Positions 14,867-22,978 of a stretch of 37,802 nucleotides of DNA are shown piece after piece. The first letter of the stretch is position 1. Every line of letters starts with the position of its first letter. Origin of the DNA: Planctomycetota bacterium (lineage in GTDB: Bacteria; Planctomycetota; JACQVX01). The notes below the pieces were generated by a model that was given only the letters and a program-made list of their open reading frames with translations, had not been told where the DNA came from and did no database searches. The stretch spans positions 1 through 37,802 of the forward strand of contig JACQVX010000147.1 of assembly GCA_016209495.1 (NCBI GenBank), written 5' to 3'. A program made the translations under genes and the position numbers.

Positions 14867-16201
14867 ATGGGCGAACCGACTTGGAGGGTTGCGTTCCCGG
14901 CTCGGGCGGCACTGCAGGACTATGCAAGGGCGTGTGGCCGACGGTACTGGCAGGAGGGAGAGGCCTTCCTCGACATACTCCGCATTCCCGAGGCCCCAGC
15001 CCCCCTGTCCTTTCCCTTGTCCTATGAATTGATAGATATCCCCGAATGGGCCTCGGACATCGGCGTGAACGGTACTCTTCTCGTGCCAGCACACTGCATC
15101 GTGCGGGACCTATCCACCCGCGAGGAGACCTTCGCGCGGGTCGACTGGTGGCAGGCTTCGTTCCTCATGGTCTCCGGCTGGGATGAGACCTCCTGGGAGC
15201 TGGTCCACGGCCCTGCCCATTCCTACGCGGCTCGCCTGAAGGGACTCGACGTGCGGGTCTGGGATCGGGCCTGGGTCAATCGAATCTTCCTGTTCCTCCG
15301 TCGGTGGACGGCGCGGGAGCGCAAGGTGGACGAGTCGGCCCTCTTCGGTCCACTGCCTGCAGCGGAGATCCTCGTCACCCATGACATAGACGCTATCCGG
15401 GCCTCCGTGCCCCTTCGGGCAAAGACTGCGGCCTTTCGAGCGTTTCGAAGTGCCCATCACTTCGTTCGAGCCCGTTTCCTATCCGCCCTGGACGAGTTCA
15501 AGCTGGGGGCCTCTTTCGTCTGCGCGCGGGCAGACTTCTGGTCTTTCGATGAGATCCGATTCCTCGAGGCGGGAAGGGACATCAAGAGCCGATTCTTCGT
15601 CTACGGGGGTCCGGGAGGCTGGAGCCGGACGCCGAAGCAATGGCTGTTCGACCCGCAATACAACATCGCGACCGAGGCTCGCCTTCTTGCGACCCTGCGC
15701 GACCTGATGCAGGACGGGTGGACCGTGGGCCTCCACCCGTCCTTCGACGCGTGGGATGATCCGCGGGCGATGCTTTGCGAAAGGGAGAGGCTCGAGCACG
15801 CCATCGGCCGGGCAGTCACCTGCTGCCGGCAGCATTGGTTGCGCTTCTCCTGGACGAAGACGTGGAGGGCACAGCGGGAGGCAGGATTCCAGGAGGATCT
15901 GTCCCTGGGTTTCAACGACCGGCCGGGGTTCCGGAATGGTGCCGCGCTCCGGGTCCGGCCATGGTCCTACCAGGACGGCGGGCCCCACGAGATGACCTCG
16001 GTCCCTCTGCTGTTCATGGATCTTCAGTTCTACCTCTATTCCATGGACCCAGGCGATGGATGCTTCGATACCATGCGCCGCTGGATTGACGAGGTGAAGG
16101 ACGTCAGGGGGATGGCGAGCGTCACCTGGCATACTCACGTCTTCAGCGGCATGTATGGCTGGACAACGGGATTCAAGCATCTCCTCGAATGCATCGCGTG
16201 A
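14867..16201 (+). CDS. Polysaccharide deacetylase-superfamily protein (DUF7033-like)
   Basis: 444 residues from the ATG at 14867, 14 bp after the IS right end. The frame continues upstream to a GTG at 14831, but those codons are IS sequence. Residues 1-160 are a family-specific N-terminal domain (WRVAFPARAALQDYARACG...). The deacetylase-like TIM-barrel follows, with THDID (171-175, the metal-binding Asp pair), VGLHPSFDAWDD (about 286-297), a CRQHWLRFSW segment and the AGFQEDLSLGFNDRPGFRNG pattern. All are typical of the predicted deacetylases found in capsule and O-antigen loci. The canonical HxxxH zinc motif is replaced by a single GLHPS histidine, as elsewhere in this subfamily. The activity on a glycan is inferred. 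The next gene overlaps its end by 13 bp. Confidence 0.8.
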   Translation: MGEPTWRVAFPARAALQDYARACGRRYWQEGEAFLDILRIPEAPAPLSFPLSYELIDIPEWASDIGVNGTLLVPAHCIVRDLSTREETFARVDWWQASFLMVSGWDETSWELVHGPAHSYAARLKGLDVRVWDRAWVNRIFLFLRRWTARERKVDESALFGPLPAAEILVTHDIDAIRASVPLRAKTAAFRAFRSAHHFVRARFLSALDEFKLGASFVCARADFWSFDEIRFLEAGRDIKSRFFVYGGPGGWSRTPKQWLFDPQYNIATEARLLATLRDLMQDGWTVGLHPSFDAWDDPRAMLCERERLEHAIGRAVTCCRQHWLRFSWTKTWRAQREAGFQEDLSLGFNDRPGFRNGAALRVRPWSYQDGGPHEMTSVPLLFMDLQFYLYSMDPGDGCFDTMRRWIDEVKDVRGMASVTWHTHVFSGMYGWTTGFKHLLECIA

Positions 16202-17130
16202 AGGTCGCCGCCTCGATATCGGTCGACATCGATTCACTCTCGTGCTACCACCGCGCGTACGGGCTGGACTCCGTTGCCAGCAACGCGGTGTATTCGAGGG
16301 CGCTCCCGCGGCTCGCGGAGCTTCTCGATGAGTTCGGCATCCGCGCTACCTTCTTCGTGGTCGCGAACGACGTCGTCAATCACGCGGAGAACGCGCAGGT
16401 GATCCGTCGCCTTTCGGACGCGGGCCACGAGATCGCCAACCACACGATGACACACCCCTTCCGCATCACGGGCCTCCCCAGGCCTAGGAAGATCGAGGAG
16501 ATCGCTGCTTGCGAGGGAGTCCTCTCCGACCTCACGGGAAGGCCGGTCGCGGGATTCCGGAGCCCAGGTTGGGACATCGACGCGGAGTTGTTCGACATCC
16601 TGGAAGAGCGTGGATACGAATACGATTCGTCGATCTTCCCCAGCTCCCTCCTGGTGCCGCTCAAGGTCATGCATCGCCTCAAGAACATGGCCAGGGTGAG
16701 CACCACGGGCATGGGGTCGCCGTGGTTCTCGGTGGCCCCGACCCGACCTTACCGGCCCGATGCGCGGCGCCCCTGGAGGAGGGGCACCCGGCAGCTTGTC
16801 GAGATCCCCGTCGGGGTCGTGCCGGACGTCCGGTTGCCCTTCCTGGGGACCTTCCTCGTGGGCACCGGGTGGGGCCTGTTCCGGGCGAGCCTGGCGTGGA
16901 TGGTCGCGCGAAGGAACCCCTTTACGTTCTCCCTCCACCCCATCGAGCTCTTGGGAATACCGGAGGATGGGCTCGACCCGAGGCTGGCGCGGCAACCCGG
17001 CGTGGCCGTGCCGCTCCGGAAGAGGAGGGCGATCTACCGGAAACTCCTCGCGACGCTCAAGTCGCAGTGTCGGCTGGTCACGGTCCAGGCGATGGCGCGG
17101 GAATCGAGACTCGAGGAACGAGGGTCATGA
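16189..17130 (+). CDS. NodB-type polysaccharide deacetylase
   Basis: 313 residues. Motif 1 is SVDIDS (11-16, catalytic base Asp13 and metal Asp15). Motif 2 is HTMTHP (85-90, the zinc His pair). Motif 3 is RSPGWD (124-129). LLDEFGIRATFFVVAND is the standard strand after motif 1, and FSLHPIELLG near residue 250 supplies the late His motif. This is an intact NodB fold, so it should remove N-acetyl groups from an amino sugar, on a nucleotide-sugar, lipid-linked or polymer substrate. The protein lacks a signal peptide, which favours a cytosolic substrate. It overlaps the preceding deacetylase-like gene by 13 bp and the following methyltransferase by 4 bp, so the three are translationally coupled. 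Confidence 0.88.
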   Translation: MHRVKVAASISVDIDSLSCYHRAYGLDSVASNAVYSRALPRLAELLDEFGIRATFFVVANDVVNHAENAQVIRRLSDAGHEIANHTMTHPFRITGLPRPRKIEEIAACEGVLSDLTGRPVAGFRSPGWDIDAELFDILEERGYEYDSSIFPSSLLVPLKVMHRLKNMARVSTTGMGSPWFSVAPTRPYRPDARRPWRRGTRQLVEIPVGVVPDVRLPFLGTFLVGTGWGLFRASLAWMVARRNPFTFSLHPIELLGIPEDGLDPRLARQPGVAVPLRKRRAIYRKLLATLKSQCRLVTVQAMARESRLEERGS

Positions 17131-17867
17131 AGGAGGCGATCCGGCAACAGTACGAGGACGAGATCCGGGGCTATACGGGTTCGTTCTCCTCACCCGCCGG
17201 TGAGCACTACATCCGCCGGAAGATGGACCTCTTCGGGGCGGCCCTCCCCTGGCCGGCGACGTCCCGGCGGCTCCTCGAGGTCGGCACGGCCGACGGGGTA
17301 TTCACGCGCCGCTTCGCAGGCCTCGGTTTCGACGTCGTAGGCCTCGACGTAGCCCTGGCGCAGCTCCGGATCGCCTCCGAGCTCAACACGAATACCCCCC
17401 TCGTGCAGGCCGACGGAGAGGCCCTCCCGTTCCGGGACGCGTCCTTCGATGTGATCGTGAGCCTCTGCACACTGCGCTACCTGGCGGACCCCGCGTCGGC
17501 CCTGAAGGAGTTCGCCCGGTGCCTGCGCCCCGGTGGCGTCCTGTTCATCGATGTGCCAAACAGCTACTCGCCCTTCTTCTGGGGGGTCGGCAGGGTTGTG
17601 GACAGGCTCTTCGGCGTCCCCCACCCCTCCTACACGCGGAGCTTCACGAGGGAGCGAATCGAGCGGGAGATGGCGGATGCGGGGATCACGGACATCTCCC
17701 TGAGACACGTCCTGCTCACGTATCGGTACTTCCCGACATGGCTCTACGTGCTCACGAGTGCCGCCGAGTTCCTGATCGAGCGCACGCCGCTCCTGAGGAG
17801 GCTGACGACGCTGATCGTTGGCACTGGACGGAAGCCTTCGCCGCAGGCGGCGGCCGTGAATGGCTAG
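17127..17867 (+). CDS. SAM-dependent class I methyltransferase
   Basis: 246 residues; the ATG overlaps the upstream stop (ATGA). Motif I is LLEVGTADGVFTRRF (about 49-63), followed by VVGLDVA. The post-I acidic region is QADGEALPFRDASFDVIVS and motif III is CLRPGGVLFIDVPNSY. These are the features of Methyltransf_11-type enzymes. The C-terminus has a hydrophobic stretch (LLTYRYFPTWLYVLTSAAEF), which suggests membrane association. It probably O- or N-methylates a sugar in the pathway of the flanking deacetylase and aminotransferase. The substrate is not readable. Confidence 0.85.
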   Translation: MKEAIRQQYEDEIRGYTGSFSSPAGEHYIRRKMDLFGAALPWPATSRRLLEVGTADGVFTRRFAGLGFDVVGLDVALAQLRIASELNTNTPLVQADGEALPFRDASFDVIVSLCTLRYLADPASALKEFARCLRPGGVLFIDVPNSYSPFFWGVGRVVDRLFGVPHPSYTRSFTRERIEREMADAGITDISLRHVLLTYRYFPTWLYVLTSAAEFLIERTPLLRRLTTLIVGTGRKPSPQAAAVNG

Positions 17868-17878
17868 CCTCGCACCCG

Positions 17879-19084
17879 ATGATCCCGAGGCTGAGACCGC
17901 TCATTGGTGCACGGGAGGTACGGGCCGCATTGACGCCCCCGCGGGGCGGTGATTGCGAACGCTTCGAGGTGGCGTTCGCGGGGCTGGTGGGGGCACGCTA
18001 TGCCCTCGCCTTCCCGTACGGGCGATCCGCGCTGCTGCTGCTCCTGGAGGCCCTAGGACTCAGAGATTGTGAGGTCATCACCCCGGCCATCACCTGCGTC
18101 GTCGTTCCGCACGCCGTCGTGTGCAGCGGGAACCGGCCGGTCTTTGTGGACGTGGAAGAGGGCGGGTTCAACATGGATCTCGCCCTGGTGCCTCCACGGG
18201 TCACGGGGCGGACGGGGGCGATCATCGCGACCTCCATGTACGGCTATCCGTGCGACCTCGACATGCTCGAGGCCGTCCGCGCGCGATTCCCGCGGGATAT
18301 CCCGGTGATCCAGGACTGCGCGTTGACCCTGGATGCCCGATGGAAGGGGCGGCCGGTGCACAAGGCGGGCGTCGCCGCCTGCTACAGCCTCAACATCAGC
18401 AAGGTCGTCAGCTCCATCTTCGGCGGCGTGGTGGCGACGGACAGCGAGGCGCTCCACGCGAGGCTCCAGGTGCTCCGCGACGAACGTCTCCGGCCTGCCT
18501 CGTGGGGGAAGGGCCTGAAGCGGCTCCTGTACCTCCTCGCCATCCTGCCGGTGTTCAGCCCTCCCATATACGCCCTGGTGAACAAGCTCGAACGCTCGGG
18601 CCTCCTGAACCGGTTCACCTACCCCATCGAGGAGGATCAGGTGATAGGGATGCCCAGGGACTACCTGGAGGGCATGGCCGGGATCGAGGCCCGGGTCGGC
18701 ATCGCCAACCTCCGGCGGTTCGACGAGGTCGTGCGTCGGCGCCGGGAGGCGGCGGAGGTCTACTTCCAGCACTTGAACCTCGACGGGTTCGTCCTCCCGC
18801 CGCGCCTGGAAAACTCGACGTATTCTCATTTTGTCGTCCGGGTGTCGAGACGCGATGAGTGGCTGGAACGCTGCCTGCGAAGGGGTCTGCAGCTCGGGCA
18901 GGTGGTTCCCTACAGCGTCCCGGAGCTCCCTTCCTACGGGGCGCATCGTCCCGATGAGTTTCCCAGGGCCGCGCAGGTCGCCAGGACCGTGATCAACCTG
19001 CCGATCTGGGGCGGGAGGAGGCTTGCCGAGCGGGTCGTGGACATCGTGCGCGAGGTCCACCGCGAAATCGAGGGGCAGGTATGA
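17879..19084 (+). CDS. DegT/DnrJ/EryC1/StrS-family PLP aminotransferase
   Basis: 401 residues from the ATG at 17879, 11 bases after the methyltransferase stop. There is no clear ribosome site, so coupling is likely. The fold-type I signature includes FPYGRSALLLLLEAL (46-60), EVITPAITCVVVPHAV, VFVDVE, VIQDCALTLDA (Asp146 to the pyridine nitrogen) and SLNISKVVSSIFGGVV, with Lys175 as the PLP-binding lysine. NTxSHF-like STYSHFVVRV lies near the C-terminus. Enzymes of this family transaminate keto-sugars of nucleotide-sugars. A stretch of hydrophobic residues at about 217-240 (LLYLLAILPVFSPPIYALVN) is unusual and also occurs in a membrane-linked DegT subgroup. With the GNAT gene that overlaps it by 4 bp, it suggests an N-acylated amino-sugar. 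Confidence 0.88.
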   Translation: MIPRLRPLIGAREVRAALTPPRGGDCERFEVAFAGLVGARYALAFPYGRSALLLLLEALGLRDCEVITPAITCVVVPHAVVCSGNRPVFVDVEEGGFNMDLALVPPRVTGRTGAIIATSMYGYPCDLDMLEAVRARFPRDIPVIQDCALTLDARWKGRPVHKAGVAACYSLNISKVVSSIFGGVVATDSEALHARLQVLRDERLRPASWGKGLKRLLYLLAILPVFSPPIYALVNKLERSGLLNRFTYPIEEDQVIGMPRDYLEGMAGIEARVGIANLRRFDEVVRRRREAAEVYFQHLNLDGFVLPPRLENSTYSHFVVRVSRRDEWLERCLRRGLQLGQVVPYSVPELPSYGAHRPDEFPRAAQVARTVINLPIWGGRRLAERVVDIVREVHREIEGQV

Positions 19085-19686
19085 TCCGGCTTGCGGAGGT
19101 CTCGGACATCGACGCGATGGTCGAGATCCACATGCGGGCGCTGCCGGGCGACCTCCTGCCCAGGCTGGGCCGTGCATTCCTGGGGAGGACCTTCTACCCC
19201 ACGGTCCTGGGGTCCGGACACGGGTTCATCCTGGTGTGCGAGGAGGAGGGCAGGGTACGCGCCTACGTCATCTTCGCCCGGGAAAGCGCCGGGCTCGCGA
19301 GGGACCTCAGCTCCCGGCGGGTCGCCATCGGATGGTCGATCCTGCGGCGGCTGTGGCTAGACCCCCGGATCCCCCTCGATGTGCTGGCCTTCCTCCGCGG
19401 ACGCGTCGAGCTGACCGAACCCATCGAGGACCGGGAACGATGGCCGGAGCTCTACTCCATCGCGACGTTGCCCGGGGATCAGGGCAAGGGGTTCGGGGCG
19501 GCACTGGTCCAGGAGGGACTGCGCAGACTGTGGTCGGCGGGGGCGCCGGGCTGTACGGTCAAGACCTCGTCGGATCGCGCGCGGGCCTTCTATGTGAAGA
19601 ACGGCTTCCGGGACATCGGGGTCGAGACGAGGGGGGCGCGGAGGTTCTATATCCTCCTCCATGCCTCCGAACCTACTCGTTGTTGA
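19081..19686 (+). CDS. GNAT-family N-acetyltransferase
   Basis: 201 residues; its ATG overlaps the aminotransferase stop. IRLAEVSDIDAMVEIHMRAL is the typical GNAT N-terminal strand and helix. The acetyl-CoA pyrophosphate loop is DQGKGFGAALVQEGL (about 140-154, the Q/RxxGxG/A motif), and AFYVKNGFRDIG is the late motif B. It probably acetylates the amino group made by the aminotransferase encoded upstream. It is the last gene of the + strand operon and its end overlaps the convergent 1101-residue gene by 14 bp. Confidence 0.85.
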   Translation: MIRLAEVSDIDAMVEIHMRALPGDLLPRLGRAFLGRTFYPTVLGSGHGFILVCEEEGRVRAYVIFARESAGLARDLSSRRVAIGWSILRRLWLDPRIPLDVLAFLRGRVELTEPIEDRERWPELYSIATLPGDQGKGFGAALVQEGLRRLWSAGAPGCTVKTSSDRARAFYVKNGFRDIGVETRGARRFYILLHASEPTRC

Positions 19687-22600
19687 GCGTGAACGGGCTG
19701 CTGCGGCAGGCCAGTTCCCAGCCGCCGTTCCGGAATAGCCGCAGCTCGTAACGGCCCACCGGGGTGCCCTGCGGGACTGGAAGGGCCAGCTGGCCCTCTT
19801 CGCCGCCGCCCGTGAACGCGAAGGAGACGCGCGACGGGTCGTCGCCGCCGACGGGGAAGACCCCGATCCAGTCCTGTGGGTTGTGCGGGCGCAGGTTCTT
19901 CCAGGAGGCGGAGACTGACTGGCCAGCGGTGAAACCCTCCCCGTGGGCCATCACCGCGGGTCGTACCAGGGCATCGGTCAACGCATAGAAGGCCCCCGGA
20001 TCCTCGAAGCGGTGGAGCCTCCCGGGGAAGGACCCGTCCGAGCGTGCCGGCACGACCTCGATACCCGAGACCACCACCCAGGGCAGCTTGTGATCCTGGT
20101 CGTAGAGACGTCCGGTCAGGGGGTCCTGGCCGCTGCGGGCCCCGTGCATGTCCCGGATGATCAGGCGCAGGACGTTGAGGCCCGGCTCCAGGTTGCACGC
20201 AAGGAGTAGCTCGCTCGTCGTGGCCTCGATGGGAAAACGGATTTCCCGCGCGAGCAGCGAGTCCGCGATCTCCGGCGGAACGGTCTCGCCGTTGTCGAAT
20301 TGCAGGCGCACGAGATTCTTGAGATAGGGGGTATGGACCAGGACGTCGTTGAACCAGGCCTCGAACCCTTCGGGACGTTGCAGTTCCTGGATGAGGTCGC
20401 CGTAGTGCTCGAGGTTCTTGGTGACCCGTACCAGTGTCTGGTCAGCGACGACGAGCGCGCGATTCCTGGGAGCGCCGTCGAGATGCTCGTGGATCATGGC
20501 CCTCGTGATGGACAGGGCACCGAGCAGTCCCGCGTTCCCGGCGAGCACCTCCAAGTATGTGCGGCTCTTCGGATTGTCGTCGTGGCGGACGATCTCGTCC
20601 AGGAAGGCCCGGTCCGTCTTCACCGCCTGGATGAACTCGTAGACCAGGTCGATCTCGTCGACGAGGCGAGGGAGCGTCAAGCTGTCCCGGAGCCGAAGGA
20701 GGAACTCACGCTTCGATTCCCCCGCCCCTACCCTCAGGGCCGGCGGCCACTCGATGGCCTCATCGCGATCACCGTGGTGGATCGCCAGTTGGACGGGCAC
20801 GTCGGGCCGCGCCGATGAGCGGGCACGCAGCCTCAATAGGACGGTGCGAGGGGCCTGGGACCAGATGAAGATCCCGCCCTCGTAGAAGTCACGAAGGTAG
20901 CGATACACGGGGTCACGGGCGGAATCGGCGGGAATCCAACCAGGGCCCACGAGTGCGACCCCGGACCCTGTCCCGGGTTCGTAGACCCGGTATCCCGGGA
21001 TCGGCAGGATAGGCTGCGGCCGGAGCTCGTCCGCCACGTGCAGGATATCCGGGCCATATCCTTCCGGGTAGACGAGAACGGCGTTGCGGGCGTACTCGGT
21101 GTTCAAGAGGTCTAGGTTGTAGAACAGGAGGTAGTCGTAGTCGTAGCCCTCGAGATATCGGACGTGCCGGAAGAGAAGCTCGTTGTTCGCAACCCGGATA
21201 GAACCGTGGCTCATGGAGTAGACGATGGGTCTCTCCGGGGACGCGGTACGGTCGCCGTGCTCGGCGAGCCGCCGGGCCAGGTCCATGGCCTCCGAGTCGA
21301 TCATGGAGCTTCGCAGGTGCAGGCCGGGGGTTGTGAAGGTGCTCAGGATGTACGACTTGAAGGTCAGGGCACTGGCACAGAACATCGCCAGGCCGCATAG
21401 CGCGGGGTAGACGACGTAGCGCCGCGACCACGGGGACCATGGACGCAGGGAGGTGGCGAGGCCCATTCCTGCCAGGGCGAGGACGATGACCGCGGCGAAC
21501 TCGACCACCCGCAGCACGTGGTAGTGCATGGTCAGGGACATGTAGCGGGGGACGGAGTAGACGAAGGGGGCTGCCAGGAGGAGGAGGGCCACGGCGCCTC
21601 GCCGGTCCATCCTGAACAGGGCGAGCGCGGCGCACAGGAGCGACCCCACCGCCCCCAGGGACGCCACGACCCAGTAGAAGCGGACCTCGGCCTCGCTCCC
21701 CTCGATGCTGAGGAGGGTCTCGAAATCGGCGGCACCCATGAGGGTGGGGGGGATGTGGTCCCATGTGACCCTGTAGTCGAGCACGAGCTCCTTCAAGTAG
21801 GCGAGGGTCGTCAGCCGGTAGACGCGGAGGAACTCGGAGTTTCCGAGCAGCAGCACCAGTGCGGCGACAAGGGCCCCGCGCAGGAGCAGGGGTCGCCAGC
21901 CCCGGTACAGGAGGGAGAGGAGTCCGTACGCCCACAAGAGGGAGGTGAGGACCAGCGCGCCGACCCAGAACAGCACGCAGGTGGCGATGCCGACCCCGAA
22001 GAAGAAGACGGGGAGCCGAGGGCAGTCCCGCCTGACGTGGTCGAGCAGCACGGCGAGGAGCTGCAGGCAGAGTCCCCAGGTGAACAGGGCCGGGATCGAG
22101 CCCTTGATGGCTAGGCTGATGGCCGGACTCCCCACGGCGACGGCGAGGGCGCCCACCGCGATCACCCACGGAGGAGGCCTCTCCCGGAAGAAGGAGGTGA
22201 CCAGCAGTGCCGCCGCCCAGCAGAGCAGGGCGACATAGGTCGCCATGCCCGCGGAATAGGATTCCTCGCTCGAGCCCGGGACGAGCGCGATGAAGGGGAT
22301 GCTCACGGTCTGGGAGGCGTAGGTCGTGGCCTCGTCGGTTTGCACCATCCTCACGTACTGCCGGAAGGACCAGTTCGTGCTCGGAGGCACGAGCATGGGC
22401 GCGTTCCTCTTGAGGTTCCTCTTGAAGATACGGCGGGCGTCCTCGTCCTCGCGAAGGGTGTCCCAGTCGATGTCCCATCCGGACGAGACGTCGTCCACCG
22501 ACTGGTCGACCAGTTCCGCGGAGAAGCCGAAGTAGGTGCTATGGTCCCCGCCGCCATAGGCGTACAGGCCGGAGGTCCCGCGCACGATGAAGGGGAGGAG

Positions 22601-22978
22601 GTAGAGGGCGCAGATGGCCCCCGTGACCGCCACGTAGGCGAGGAAGGACCGCCGCAGGGGAGCGGGGTCTTCCAGTCCGCGGACCCACGCAATAGGTCCT
22701 CTGCCATCGCGTCGGTACCGGAGACCGAGGATCGCCAGTCGGATAAGGGGCAGAAGCCAGGGGACGACCCAGAGAGGCCGGGCCGGGAGGTGCATCCGCA
22801 GGAGGGTAAACCCCGACAGGAGAAGCACGGAGATCCCCAGGGTCTGCCAGGCCACCCAGGAGCCGATCCGCGATCGGGGGTAGATGGCCTGCGGGTACAG
22901 GGCCCATCCGCACGCACCGGTCGCCAGGAGGAAGTAGACCGTCTTGGCGCACAGCAACGGGAGGCTGGGTTCCAGCAT
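19673..22978 (-). CDS. Large polytopic membrane protein with C-terminal DWIG-FP beta domain (paralogue A)
   Basis: 1101 residues. Residues 1 to about 550 hold some 12-14 hydrophobic helices. The first long loop carries AYGGGDHSTYF (140-150), with Asp145 as a candidate catalytic acid, and then SIPFIALVPG and EESYSAG (226-244). Residues 580-760 are soluble and align well with the protein at 25687 (VLVYPEG, PGYRVYEPG, SGVALVGPGWIP, GGIFIWS). Residues ~765-915 are a helical insertion absent from that paralogue. Beta-sandwich sequence resumes at 916 (LEPGLNVLRLIIRD), and a terminal domain follows from about 1005, with QDWIGVFPVGGDD (1035-1047) and PVGRYELRLF. The layout resembles GT-C glycosyltransferases with periplasmic accessory domains; this is inference. 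The start overlaps the upstream stop by one base (TGATG). Confidence 0.85.
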   Translation of the reverse strand: MLEPSLPLLCAKTVYFLLATGACGWALYPQAIYPRSRIGSWVAWQTLGISVLLLSGFTLLRMHLPARPLWVVPWLLPLIRLAILGLRYRRDGRGPIAWVRGLEDPAPLRRSFLAYVAVTGAICALYLLPFIVRGTSGLYAYGGGDHSTYFGFSAELVDQSVDDVSSGWDIDWDTLREDEDARRIFKRNLKRNAPMLVPPSTNWSFRQYVRMVQTDEATTYASQTVSIPFIALVPGSSEESYSAGMATYVALLCWAAALLVTSFFRERPPPWVIAVGALAVAVGSPAISLAIKGSIPALFTWGLCLQLLAVLLDHVRRDCPRLPVFFFGVGIATCVLFWVGALVLTSLLWAYGLLSLLYRGWRPLLLRGALVAALVLLLGNSEFLRVYRLTTLAYLKELVLDYRVTWDHIPPTLMGAADFETLLSIEGSEAEVRFYWVVASLGAVGSLLCAALALFRMDRRGAVALLLLAAPFVYSVPRYMSLTMHYHVLRVVEFAAVIVLALAGMGLATSLRPWSPWSRRYVVYPALCGLAMFCASALTFKSYILSTFTTPGLHLRSSMIDSEAMDLARRLAEHGDRTASPERPIVYSMSHGSIRVANNELLFRHVRYLEGYDYDYLLFYNLDLLNTEYARNAVLVYPEGYGPDILHVADELRPQPILPIPGYRVYEPGTGSGVALVGPGWIPADSARDPVYRYLRDFYEGGIFIWSQAPRTVLLRLRARSSARPDVPVQLAIHHGDRDEAIEWPPALRVGAGESKREFLLRLRDSLTLPRLVDEIDLVYEFIQAVKTDRAFLDEIVRHDDNPKSRTYLEVLAGNAGLLGALSITRAMIHEHLDGAPRNRALVVADQTLVRVTKNLEHYGDLIQELQRPEGFEAWFNDVLVHTPYLKNLVRLQFDNGETVPPEIADSLLAREIRFPIEATTSELLLACNLEPGLNVLRLIIRDMHGARSGQDPLTGRLYDQDHKLPWVVVSGIEVVPARSDGSFPGRLHRFEDPGAFYALTDALVRPAVMAHGEGFTAGQSVSASWKNLRPHNPQDWIGVFPVGGDDPSRVSFAFTGGGEEGQLALPVPQGTPVGRYELRLFRNGGWELACRSSPFTLNNE

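Noticed and set aside
13272-14873. GTGATGGGCG direct repeats as an IS target-site duplication
   Set aside because: The copies lie 5 bp outside the left end and 11 bp outside the right end, so they are not adjacent to the inverted repeats. Kept only as a hint about the ancestral start region.
20913-22478. 521-codon open frame overlapping the 1101-residue gene on the same strand
   Set aside because: Arg/Gly/Pro-rich translation without hydrophobic segments. The overlapping frame has clear membrane helices and homology to its paralogue.
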